A stretch of 64,000 nt of DNA from Helianthus annuus (Eukaryota > Streptophyta > Magnoliopsida > Asterales > Asteraceae): NCBI RefSeq assembly GCF_002127325.2, contig NC_035436.2, forward strand, positions 18,610,205-18,674,204, in the 5' to 3' direction. The position numbers and the translations under genes are program-made. The number at the start of each line of letters is the position of its first letter. Within the stretch, counting starts at the first letter, position 1. The notes beneath the pieces were generated by a model. It had not been told where the DNA came from. It saw only the letters and a program-made list of their open reading frames with translations, and searched no databases. Positions 46,725-58,446 of the stretch are shown one piece after another.

Positions 46725-47165
46725 ATTAGGGTTCTAAATGATGTGTAAAAAATGGGGAAATATGTGTTGGTGGTGACAGGTGTGGGTAGTGGTGGCTGAC
46801 AGTGGCGGTGGTGGTGGGTGGTGATATGTGGGGGCAGTGCTTGCTAATGGTGGTAGTGGCGATGGAGAACTGGTGTGGGGGAGTGAGAGGGGTAGAGAAG
46901 AGAGGGGTGTATTCATATGTATTATGTATTATTTTTAATTTAATTTTGTTTTATTTTTTAAAATATAAAAAATGAGTTAAAAAGACTATAATACCCATGT
47001 GTTTTCTGATTAAACCGGAAAAATTAATTGGCTTAGGGCTAAAGGACATAACGTGTAGGATTTGAAAAAATTAAGTACAAATCTCATCAATTTTAAAAAC
47101 AAATGACAACGTCTGAAATGTGGTATAAAGATAAAGGACAAAATTTCAATTCACTCTATTAAATT

Positions 47166-49731
47166 TTTGCATTATAAATTTATTACATTTATATTCAAAT
47201 TCAAGAAAAAAAAAACTCCTAGAATCAGTCGCTACAAATATACACCACAATATCAACCTGATTTGGTAAGGGTGCACATTTTCATTTTATAAAAGTTATC
47301 ATATTTAACCATAGAATATCAGATGTAACTCATCTTCAAATTTGACATATATGAATTTTCCTTAAAACTAGCCTAAAGTCATCATTACCAAAAAAAATTC
47401 TACTAGAAAAATCATGATATTAAATTTTTGCATTACAACTTAATTACATTTATATTCAAATTCAAGAAAAAAAACTGCTACTACTACTACTACGGTCATT
47501 AAACATTAAACAAAAAAAAAATTGTCACTAAACATACATAATTTTTGTTTACAAACATAACTATATGAAGAACGTACACTATGGTAAAAGGTTTCAACAT
47601 CAAGAATTTATTAACGTGTAACGCATATCTGTATTCAGAACAACTCAATCCTCAACGCACGTCTTATACATTTTCTCGCTTTGATTTATGATCTGATTTT
47701 TCTTCTGCGATACATCTTTTAACTTCATTCATTAGTTGTTACCAAATACATCTTTTAACTTCCATTCATTTTCGTTTTGTATAACCGTTGTAATTATAAT
47801 AATCTTATAACCATATACAGGTATCCCCACCGGTTTTGATCATCGTTAAGGTCATTCAGATCAATCCTTGAGTTCTGCCAAATCTCCTCCATCACTGCCA
47901 TTAGAATTGCCCCTTTTCTGAAACAGAGCTGGATGTGCAACACTTGAGGGAAAGATATGGTTGACTCTGTAACCCGACAATCCAAACTCATTATTAATTT
48001 GGGCTAGCGAAATCTGGAGATTAGAGGTTAAAATGGGAACATCGACGAGGAATTGTTGTAGATCAATGGAAAACAATTTCTCAATCTTTCCCTTACCTCC
48101 TCCGTGTTTACATCGCCATTGTTACTGTTTGAGGTATCCCCACCGTTTGAGGAAATGTTGTGATCCCGATGAACCAAACTCATTTTCAACCTGGGTGATT
48201 GAAAACCGAGGATCCATGGGGGTTTGTGACCCACATTCACTTAAACGAGTGCATAGATCTGAACTGTGGTAATGAAAAGAGTGTTGATTGTTGTAAACTG
48301 AAGGTGGTGTAGAGGTAAAGAAGAGGTTTGTTTCGGGTTGATTATGGTGATTGCATTAAATTTGATTTATAGGGTACCAACTGTTCTTAATTCCCTCAAA
48401 TTCAAATAATGAATTGAATGAATTGAGATTGTTGATTGCAAAAGGGAGATAATGATAGTGAAAAGAAGGTTTTGAGAGAGTGAGGAACATTGACCGGTTA
48501 AAAAGGGTCAGCATTGAATTTGATTTATAGGGTAAAACTTTATGTTTTCCCGAAGAAATTACTCTTTACTCGGTTAAAGTTCACCTTTTTCTCCGTTAAA
48601 GTTCACCTTTTTTTTCACCTTTTTTTCTCCATTAAAGTTCATGTTTTCCTCCATTGACGTCCACGTTTTCCACCATTGAACTTCAAGTTTTCCTCTACCC
48701 AAGTTCACGTTTTCGTCTCAACTCTCAACCACCAACAACTTTTAAGGGTCTAACTCACGTTTTTCTAAAAAAAAAACAATTTTTACATTCGGTGAAAATC
48801 TATGGATGCCAATAATCCTGAGCCGATAAGAAAACCAAAACCTAAAACATGTGGGTATGGGAATCATTAGAACTAGGTTTGTAGACCTCGCACGTTGTTG
48901 CGAAACGTAGCAAATGATAATGTAAAACAAACGTTATCTGAAAATGAAGCATGTTGTTTAAAAAGCCAAACCGTCATAATCGCTTCAGTTTTTGATCACA
49001 ACGTAAAATGATACTAAAAATAATTTATTTTAAATATAACGTTGTTATTAACAAAACTTATATCATACTATTGAGGAAAAAAATTAAGCACAACTATGTA
49101 CTTAAGTTTTTTTGAAAAAAAAGATTAACGGACGTAAGTTATTAATGAAATATTAAATTAATTGATAAAGCAAATATGACTGAAAAAGGCGAACATAATT
49201 ATTGTAAGAAAAAAAAATTGATAATGAAAATATGGTTTTAGAAAAAGAAAAAATGAAAATATGTTAAAAGCTAAAAGTAAATATAATAATAAAGTATTAT
49301 AATATTAAATTAATAAAATAATCAAAAACTATACATTATTATAAAAATTCATGGTCATTCGTCTACGTACTTAATCTTTTATAAAAAAAAGTAATTGACA
49401 AGCGTAAATTGTTAAAGATATGTTAAATTAGTTGATAATGGAAATATAATTTTAAAACAGAATTATTAAGAAAATGATTATTGAAATATGGTTTAAGAAA
49501 GGAAAAAAAGAAAAAGAAAAATAAGTTAGAAGTTAAAATTAAATATAATAATAAGTATTATAGTATTAAAATAATTATATAGTAAATCAATGGTATTATT
49601 ATAAAATTAAAATCATTATGCATGGTCGTTATTAGGGAAATATCAAAATTAATAGAGAAAGAAAATGTTTTCTATATTATATTAAATTAAAAATAAATGA
49701 TAAAGAAAATATGGTTTTAGAAAAGAAAAAC
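47166..49731. other. AT-rich interval without supported gene
   Basis: Holds a (CTA)n tract near 47478-47494, a repeat shared with 42433-42569 (47295-47440), and a more balanced stretch at about 47800-48280 with short overlapping minus-strand ORFs. That stretch is partly self-similar: GGTATCCCCACCG and CCAAACTCAT(T) recur near 47820/47985 and 48132/48173. It may be a decayed transposon gene, but I recognise no domain. 48940-49730 is very AT-rich and featureless. Confidence 0.5.
48575..48715 (+). repeat. imperfect tandem repeat CCATT(A)AAGTTCACGTTTTCCT
   Basis: About six degenerate units of roughly 22-25 bp around AAGTTCA(C)GTTTT with CTCC spacers. Confidence 0.7.
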
Positions 49732-50161
49732 TGTAGGATCGTTTTACTGACCAATTGAGTCAATAAGAGGCAATACACACTGTTTGAGAGGCGGAATCAA
49801 ACAAACAGAGTAGAATCAGTGAAGAATGGAGTAAAAAACAGAGAGTTCACTTTAAAACAGTCTTCTCATTCAAATATCAACGTGATTACACAGTGGAATT
49901 TTGGCAGCACTTCGTGACAAGGTTCCTAATTCCGTGCCAAATGAGAAGACAACACAACTATATATAGACCCTCTAATTCCGCACGAAATTAGACATGACA
50001 TTACAAGCGGAGTTACCTTAAGTAATTCCGTACGGAATTAGGTAATGGACACTTCATGCGAAATTACATAAACATCCCTCAACTTTACAGTTTTGACACT
50101 TTAGACCCTATACATTATGACCTAGACTTAGGACGTAGGCTTTAGAAATTGTGCACCAACA
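49732..50161 (-). repeat. 3' LTR of E1 Sirevirus-like element (430 bp)
   Basis: Minus strand TGTTGGTGCAC..GATCCTACA. The first eleven bases are identical to those of the copia LTR. U3 has AATTCCGTACGGAATTA-type motifs (50068-49972), then TATATATA (49966-49959). The flanking AAAAC (49727-49731) is one candidate target copy; the partner LTR is missing because the element is broken at 56126. Confidence 0.85.
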
Positions 50162-50173
50162 AACTCCCCCTTG
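50162..50173 (-). other. polypurine tract of E1 element
   Basis: Minus strand CAAGGGGGAGTT directly before the LTR start, like the copia PPT. Confidence 0.85.
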
Positions 50174-50213
50174 GATATAGTCGGAGTCTTCAGTCTGGTC
50201 TTCAACGCTTTCT

Positions 50214-53200
50214 TCACAGCGACTTGAAAGTTTCTTCCCTCGGCTTAGGCTTTTTCTGCAACAGCTTCCGAAGCTTCTCATTCTCATCAACTCTCTTCTT
50301 CTCCTCAGCAGCCATCCTTTGATTTAGTGTATGCCTCAGCATATTGTCTTTGTCTTCACGTTCTTTCCGTTCTTTCTCTTTCTTTAACTTATCTTCTTCT
50401 TCAATCTTTCGCCACTTTGAGTTCCTATCTTCAGCTTTGAACCAGATTTTGTTTACAAACAAACATTCGATGTCTTTAGCAGAGCAGTTCACCAACCACA
50501 AAGGATCATATATAAAGATTTCTCTAATCTCATTCTCTGCCCTGTAAGTAATCACAGCTTGAGTCGATATACAGCTGTATACCCAACATACAAAACCTTT
50601 ATAAAACTCTTGTTCCATTTTCAGCACAGGGATATTCTTGATAACTCTAGGCTTCTTCACATGTAAAATTGTCTCTTCAATTCCAGTCACTGGATCTACC
50701 CTCTTCACTTTCTTCGGGTAATGAGGCTTCCAGTGCTTGAAGTTTTTCAACGATTCATACTTTATCAAACCCCACATAGGCACATCGTTCTTTCTGATTG
50801 GATAGCCCAATGTTCTAACCTTTGACAACTCTTCCACATCCCACCAGGGTAGGGACAAAATATCATAAAGACGTTCAAAGTATTGCGCACCGTATTCGTA
50901 TTCTCTACGAATAGCATATGCATTAACTTGAGGTAGAAATCCCCAGCTAATGATATCACCAAGCCAAACATCTCTATCTCTCTTGTAGAACTTCAAAGGA
51001 CGCTTAAACTTTCTTTCAGTGTCTTTACTCTTTACGGAACCACTTCTTTCTCTCTTCCTTTTCTGGATCTTTCGTAGTACCGTCAAAGTTCTTATCTTTC
51101 AAAATTTTAGCAACTTTTCACCTTAGTTCATCTCTGTTCTCTTCACTGAAAAACTCAACAAGAGTTGGAAAGTTAGACGTGTCTTCAGATACAACCTCTT
51201 CATCACTGCAATCCTCAACCTCAACCCTGTCATAGTTATCGGCTTCATCAACATACTTGTATACATAATCAGGTTGTTGGTTGATATCGAACGCATTTAA
51301 CTCTTCTTCAAAAACAAACTTAAAATCAGGATTATCAATCCTTGTCAGCTCAATAATCTCAGCCATTGTACACATGTGCCTGATCTCACCTTCTTCTACT
51401 TCAGGCTCTAAACGCAAGATTAACTTTTCAACTTTATCAACGTTTTGATCATCCACTTGCTCCCCCTCACTTTCAGCACTTTCATGATCTTCATTTGCAT
51501 CATCTTGAGTAAAATCATCAACATTTTGTTTAGTCGATGCTTCTGTAACTGTAACACCAGTACCACCCTGATCATCATCATTGTCATCACTGTGACTGCT
51601 AGCAGAGGATACATCATCTGCATCATCAACTTTCTCATCATCATCATCCTCTTCATCATCATCTTCATCAACATCTTCCTCGTCATTAATAACATCTTCA
51701 AGTAATACATCTTCCTCAAAAATAGCAGACACGGGAGATATCGGACGAGGATTCTTAATAGGAGACTCAGGAACAGTAGATACAGCTATTGATCTTTCAG
51801 CAACTTCAGAACCTTCAACACCCTTTCCTTTATACTTCATTTCAGCATCAATTTCAGCTTGACGTTTCGCTCTTAACTCTTCAACTTCTATCTCTTCAAA
51901 CCTCTGCTCTATAGACTTTCCGAGCATATTTTCAAGCACTTTATTCATCATATACAACTCATGTTCTTTCATGGATTTCGTAGCTTCTAATTCTTTGTTT
52001 TCAACTCAAAATACTTATTCTGCTCATCACGTCGTGCTTTTTCTTCTTCTAACTCAGCAATTTTCACCTTCATTATATCTATCTCAGTCTGATGTGCTTC
52101 AATTTTCTTTAGCAACGACTTGTTCTTAGATTCAACCTTCTTAACACGCATCTCAAGTATCTTCTCACGATCTGCCAATCTCCTATTCTCAACCAACACT
52201 GCATCAACCTTCTTTTCCACATTCTTTACTTATGCAACATTTGCAAAGTCAAAATCTCCAATTTCTTCAAGAGAAATACCTTCTGGTGGAATATTTGGAA
52301 ACATTGTTTGTAACCAGAAGAACCAGGTGTGGATGGAACATGTGGTTGTGAAGTTGGTGGTGTTTGGAAGATTTGTTGTGAAGTAAGAATAGGTTGTTCT
52401 TGGAATGTTGTTTGATGTGGTGGTGTAAATGTGGTGGTGATTGATGTAATGGTGATTGGATAGGAGATGGTTGTCTTGGTGGTTATTGATGTGGTGATTT
52501 TGGTGGTGATGGTGGTGGTGTAGGTTGTTTTGTTTTTGGTGTACGTTTTGGCAGCCTAAGAGTCAACTTTTGTCTTGCTGCTCTTGGAGATGCAATACTC
52601 TTTCTAGCACTTGCTTTCTTTCTACCACCAGACGGAGGCGTCTGAGATTCTATCACATGCTCAGGCGATGGAACATACAAAACATCATCTTTCTCCTGTC
52701 TCCTCTTTCTTTTCAACTGCTTTTCTTTTGCAATCTCAACTTAAATTCTCTTTGCACGTTCTGTTTCATCAATTTCTTCATCAGACGAACTTGATGAGCT
52801 TTTATCACCTTCGTCACCTTCTTTCTCACCAGCTTCCTTTTCTTTCTCAGCATTAAAAGCATTAAGAGACTTAAGTAAATTTGCAGAATCAGGAGATAAA
52901 CCAACATCTCCTTCAACATTCACTTCAGTTTCAGTTTCAGCTTCAGCTTCAACTTCAGCTTCAGCTTCTTCTGCTTCTGGTTCTTCTTTATCTGATTCAT
53001 CGACAAGCAAAGTCTCAACTGTTTTCTTTCGACGTTTCTTATGTTGAGATGAAGAACCTTCTTCAGTTTGTACTTTCAGAGTTGCTTTCTTTCTTTTCTT
53101 CTTTTTCTCTTCTTTTAAGAACCATTCGTTGCCAGATTCTCTGAAATTTTTAAGAACTTTCAGCTCATCGGCATAACTCTTTTATTTCATTTCTGCTCCA

Positions 53201-53952
53201 TTCCTCCGGTTCTGATGATTGACTGGATCTGGATCTTGATAATTCTTGTCTTTGATGAAGCCAAAGAATTCAACTTTTGACGATGGCTCTCGATGATTTG
53301 GATGATATCTAGCCAACTGCTTCAAAGATTCATTATCCATGTGATATAAAATCAACAAATCATTCTTCTCGTCTCTTTCCAACTGAGGATAAGCGTGATC
53401 TAACATCATCTGGATAAAACGTGGATACACCCAAGTCTTGCTCTCTGTGGTTGTATTCTCAACCAAATAATGAAACACAATCTTCGAAAAGTTATACTTC
53501 TTGTTAAGCACTAGAGCTGTCACCATGTTCATTTGGTAATCTCTCATCACGTCGTAACCCCCTTTCCTATGACTGAGAGCGAGTACAACAGAATGAATCA
53601 GAAACTTGTACAACCTTGGAAAACATGCTTTCAAATAATTTGCTCTGTTCAGATCACCGTTGTAACCCATCCTTAACATACACCCTTTTACCATCCTCTC
53701 TGGGAACTTCGTTGGAGAGTTCTCATCATTTGGAAAATTCATCACCTCTCTTACAAGCTGTTCAGTGATAATAATTGGTTCGTATTTTCCATTCACCCTC
53801 ACAACTGAATTAATTGTCTTGTTTGCTTCATCATAAGTTGCCTTCTCCCAAAAACGCTTAATATGAGATCTGAACACCAAACGTTGCTCCGATAATGCTT
53901 TCTGTATTGGCAATCTCTCCATAAACTCCAGAATTCCTGTAAATCCAACCAT
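50214..53952 (-). pseudogene. E1 env-position retroelement protein, copy 2 (full length, decayed)
   Basis: The ATG at 53952 (MVGFTGILEF) follows a TTTTTGCAG splice-acceptor-like site (54019-54020). Modules in order: conserved core (FRSHIKRFWEKA; FLIHSVVLALSHRKGG; WVYPRFIQMMLDHAYPQL), acidic/Lys-rich region, Pro-rich stretch (about 52500), coiled coil (52230-51990; KKVDAVLVENRRLADREK), a second very acidic region (about 51800-51250), and a C-terminal module (51060-50420) with DVWLGDIISWGFLPQVNAY, PWWDVEELSKV and EIFIYDPLWLVN. A basic Lys-rich tail ends at 50214. Stops lie at about 53182, 52741, 52483 and 52235; frameshifts near 52305, 52000 and 51050. About 1240 codons in total. No signal peptide or clear membrane helix. 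Its place just before PPT and LTR marks it as a Sirevirus env-position gene; function unknown. Confidence 0.78.
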
Positions 53953-54017
53953 TTTTGGAATCTTTTTATCATAAACACAACAAGTGTTGTGCAGTGGATC
54001 AAACAGTACGTTCAAAG

Positions 54018-56125
54018 TCTGCAAAAACACAACACACAAACAGATTCAACACTTAGAAAAATTTCAAACTCAAAACAGAATTTCAAACAAAATTACACAT
54101 TCCATGCGGAAATACATCTTAAACGAAATTACATCTACTAACTAAATCAGCTCATGCGGAATCATATGTACAAACGAAATCACACTCATTCGGAAATACA
54201 TCTCAAACGGAATTATACTTCAAACGATATTAGTGATTTGAAACGAAATTAACCAAAATCAAGATTTATGAACTGATGATTCAATTGATGGCATGGGTTT
54301 GTTCTATTATGAATTCCGAGCACCATGATGTGTTTTTTATTCATTTTCGACCACTGAAATGTCCTAGATCTAAGTTCAAACATCCTGAATCGCCGACAAC
54401 CCTTAAATCAGTCAAATTGAAACCCTAATCACAATCTATGTCATAATCCGAGTACAAGGGTATATTATTTAGTTATTAAACATCATAAGTAAAACCTAGA
54501 TCTAAGATTTTTCAACTGTTTATCACCGTTCAAACGAAATCAGACAAATCCGGTCAAATAAACACAGATCTCTCACCTTTCCCATGATAATAGTTGAACC
54601 AGCCAACTAAAATCAGAAATCTATCAACAATCGAACAGTATAACGGCTAGAAAACGATGATTTTGTGATATCGTTCGAAATCTCCTTCGACAGCACATTG
54701 AAACGGAATTACAGAAATAATGATTTCAAACGGAATTATGTCACTATTTATAGACCGAGTAATTCCGCGTGGAATTACCTTTGATGACCTTTCACGCGAA
54801 ATTACTTTCAAACGGAAACATGGTTCACGCGGAATTAAGCTTTCAAGCGGTATTACCTTTCAAGCGGAATTAATGTTTCAAACGAAATTATATTTAAACT
54901 TTTTTAAATTTCCAACTTTTTGAGAATTTACAACACATCCGGTTAACCAAGTCCAAATTAATGACCCTGGTCAACTGTTTAGCCTGCCAAGTCCAAGTTA
55001 ATGACCTTGGCTGACCAGTTTATGAAGATGCTGATTTTTGAAACAAATTTTAAGTTCAAGTTAATGAACTTTTGAACTTTCAAGCAATTTCCAATCACTT
55101 TTTCAATCTTCTGCTTACACACCCCTCATGATCCAGACATGTTCTACACATAAGACTTTAATCATCTGATACCCAACGTCTGTTGTCGAAAATAAGATGA
55201 AATGAAAATCTTTTTGGATTATGAATATAATAAGCAGTAAACTGTACACACAATATTTTTGTGAGCGTGTTAGGGGATCATATTAGCTTCCGACAAGATA
55301 CGAGTACCGTTAAGCTTAAATTTCATATACAGCATTAAACAATTTGCTTTGATTGTCGATATACTGATCCTCTTAAATTCTCACACAATTTTCAATCTAT
55401 TCGGGATACGAATTAAGTGTTTTAAGATCTTGACTTTTACGCGTGTACCACCTCAGAATATACTCCCGTATCCAGATCACTATATTCAGTCTTACAGGTG
55501 AGTGCACACTAATGATATCTGTAATTGGGTGAATGCGAAACCATGAGAGCTCAGGTCAGAACTTTCGTTCAGCAAAGAGATGATGGCTCGACTTTCGGTA
55601 GGTTCCCTTTAGGGAATCTTTTTTACAACAGCACATGATTAGCATTTTGCAATGTTTCATCATTTTTTTATGCTGAGGGGAGGCTTTACGAGTAAAGCTT
55701 GTGCAGAGTATTATACGAGGACTAGGCTATTGCTTCCGCAAAATCAGAAGTCCTGGTATAATACCCCAGATATCATCACGTACAAAGACCTAGTATGTCA
55801 GAAATAGGACCTTTCAAACGAGATTTCAGGGGTTACCTATATATCCTAGAGATGTTCCCCACGTAAAATCAAGTTATTATTTTTGTTTATATCCCAAACA
55901 AATCTACTAAATGTGCAAAAATCTATCGACACATCATTTGCAAGACTGTTTAACACATTTTATCTTTACAATTCTTTAGTGTACTGCATATGTCTAGCTA
56001 ATGTACTATCATTTCCCCTTTTTACACAAACTCTTTTTCAGTTTTACAATGTTTTTGGATTTTTCAAATTTTCTATTGTTTTTGGATTTTGAAATTTTAT
56101 CATGTTTTTGTATTTTTCTGCAAAC
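54018..56125 (-). other. Sirevirus-like post-pol region upstream of E1, copy 2
   Basis: Matches 6262-8385, including the AAACGAAATTA cluster (54090-54900). It has a single unit where copy 1 has a 25-bp tandem duplication. No gene supported. Confidence 0.65.
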
Positions 56126-58135
56126 TTTCTTCTTCACAAACAATACTGGAGCACCCCAAGGCGATGAGCTAGGACGAATAAAACCTTTATCCAAAAGCTC
56201 TTGCAATTGTTTGGACAATTCTTCCAGTTCGGTTGGAGCTAAGCGATAAGGTGCTCGAGCTATGGGCGCTGCTCGAGGGGCTAGCTCGATCTGGAATTCG
56301 ACCTGGCGATGAGGCGGTAGCCCAGGTAAATCTTCAGGAAACACTTGAGGAAAGTCACGTACTACAGGAATATCCTCTAATCTCTTCTCTTTCGTTAATG
56401 CGTCAGTAACAAGTGCTAAAATAGCGGTGTGGCCCACCACAGCACCACTCTTGTCGCTTTGAACTTCGAGAGGTTCTTGACCAGAACGGGGAATACGAAC
56501 AATCTTTTCTTTGCATAGGATCTCTGCTTGCTGTTGGGATAACCAATCCATTCCGATGACGATGTCGAAACTACCCAGGACTATAGGAATGAGATCGATA
56601 GAGAAGGTCTGACCAGCGAGGACAAGATTACAACCCTGAACTATGTGTGTGGCCTCTAGACTTTTACCATTTGCTAACTCTATGACATGTTTGGTGTTCA
56701 AAAGTGTTGGGGTACGCTTGAGCATTTGACTAACTTTTAGGGACATATAACTGGTATCGGCACCCGAATCAAATAAAACAGTAACATAAAAGTCATCGAG
56801 AAGGAACTTACTCATCACCACATTAGGATCATTCCTTGCTTCACCCTGACCCAGCATGAACACTCGACCCCTAGCACCGTTGTCATTATTGTTTCCCCAT
56901 TGTTATTCCTGTTATTGTTCCCGTTTCCTTGGTTGTGGTTCTGATTCTGATTCTGATTTAGCTGTGGGCAGTGTCTCTTGAAGTGACCTTCAGCGCCACA
57001 CTGAAAGCATCCTTTGTTGCCCTGTTGCCGTTGCTGATTCTGCGGCGCTTGCTGTTGCTGCTGACGATACTAGTTTGCAGGCCGGGAGCTCCTGCAATCC
57101 TTGGCTTCATGACCCATCTTGAGACACCTCTGACAACGACACTTGTTGCACTGACCACTGTGGTGTTTGTTGCATATATTGCACTTCGGGTGATTTCCTT
57201 GATATCCACCCTACCCCTGACTACCAGAAGATTGCTGACTAGGACTCTGGTAGTCATCAGTCTTTCGCTGCTGTGCCTGGGACTGAACTGTAGTCGAACC
57301 CTTGTTGAAATCTCCATCCCATTTTTGCTTGTTGTCACTGGGAATAGCAGAAGTAGTAGTAGTGGTAGTAGTACCGATATGCTTAGGCAGCTTGTTCTGA
57401 TCCACTGCCTGGTCTGTGAGACGATGAGCAAGATGAGTAACATCCTAGATGGTAGCAAGGTTAGCAGAGGTCACATGGCTTTGAATCTTTGGCACTAAAC
57501 CTTAGAGGTACAACTCGATACGCTTGATGGGAGGATCCACCATAGTTGGACACAAGATGGCCAGCTCGTTTGACCTTGTCGTATACGCCTCTATCTCTGA
57601 CCCTATCATCTTCAGGTTAAAGAACTCCACTTCCAACTTGTGGATGTCATCACGAGTGCAGTATTCCCGCTTGATCAGTTCCTTGAAGTCGTTCCATGGG
57701 GTGGCATTAGCAGTCGCCAACCCCAGCATCTGAACTTGCGCATTCCACCAAGTCAGCGCAATGCCTTTGAGAGTACTAGTGGCATACTTCACCCTACGAG
57801 CCTTAGGGCATTCACACATCTCGAAGACCGACTCGAGCTTCTCGAACCAGAAGAGGAGTCCAATGGCCCCTTCAGTGCCACTGAAAGTGCTAGGATGACA
57901 GTCCATAAAAGTCTTGAATGTGCATACAGGTGGCTGAGCGTTCTGACCTGTTGTGTATAAGAACAGGACAAGGTTAAACACAAGAGTTGGTTTATGAGGG
58001 TAGGATCTAAAGACCCTAGAGTGAGTTGCGACTGCAGGATATACCTCCTGCTTGAGCGGCTGCAAGTGCCGCAACAACTTGTTGGTTAATCTAAGCCGTC
58101 AACTGGGCTTAAGTCATGTTGACACGTCCACTCAT
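56126..58135 (-). pseudogene. gag: gag-protease-RT start of gypsy fragment C2
   Basis: Same gene as C1 but more decayed. The first start codon is changed, leaving ATG 58135. Exon 1 58045-58135 has a TAG at 58091-58093. The intron is 57948-58044. Further stops lie near 57502, 57447, 57212 and 57070, with a 1-bp loss near 56898 in the Asn/Gly-rich linker. A 42-bp in-frame deletion lies after the protease (about 56433). Protease motif [10 protein letters not shown] and RT start FVKKK remain. Confidence 0.85.
57948..58044 (-). other. gag intron (97 bp), fragment C2
   Basis: GTATATCC..ACAACAG on the minus strand; flanks GCAGGAG and GTCAGAAC match the joined sequence of element A. Confidence 0.82.
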
Positions 58136-58430
58136 GATCTTCACAACAAAAGGGAAACATGAGTGAGAGAGGTTCACGAAAGTGCGATGACAGAAGAGAG
58201 TAAGCACACATGTGTTTTCAAACAACAGTTGTTGTGTTTATCTAAGCATACTATGAGCAAAGTTCTATGTAACTAACAAGTAGGCAATAAAACATAAACC
58301 ATATCACCTAGAAATGTGAGTCTTGCACGTGGAGCAAGGCTTCGTTGTGGATCGTTGAGCACTGTTCTGGTTATAGTCTGGTTTTATCCAAAAGTTTTCC
58401 CTTTTTAAAACCAAGTTCACTATAACCAAT

Positions 58431-58443
58431 GGCTCTGATGCCA
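58431..58443 (-). other. primer-binding site, fragment C2 (one mismatch)
   Basis: Minus strand TGGCATCAGAGCC; one base differs from the Met-tRNA complement found in the other copies. Confidence 0.8.
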
Positions 58444-58446
58444 ATC

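Larger units (their letters stand above)
42570..47156. mobile_element. MULE-like TIR element 1 with 9-bp TSD
   Basis: The left end GAGTGAATTGGAAGTTTTGTCC and the inverted right end GAGTGAATTGAAATTTTGTCC lead TIRs recognisable over at least 200 bp. A perfect 9-bp TSD TATTAAATT lies at 42561-42569 and 47157-47165, the length typical of Mutator-like elements. CCACC-rich sequence lies in both subterminal parts (about 42910-42990; 46750-46870 as GGTGG). No transposase is seen, and it is interrupted by a small LTR element. Confidence 0.8.

Noticed and set aside
46734..46916. Pro/Ser/His-rich 60-codon ORF on minus strand
   Set aside because: Same cause: CCACC-rich subterminal DNA of the MULE-like element.
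47794..48240. Short overlapping minus-strand ORFs as a host gene
   Set aside because: Frames are short and overlap, the region is partly self-repeating, and no known domain is visible.
50214..53952. E1 (and E2) as a membrane-fusion envelope glycoprotein
   Set aside because: Env position only. I see no signal peptide, transmembrane helix or cysteine-rich ectodomain, so no envelope function is claimed.
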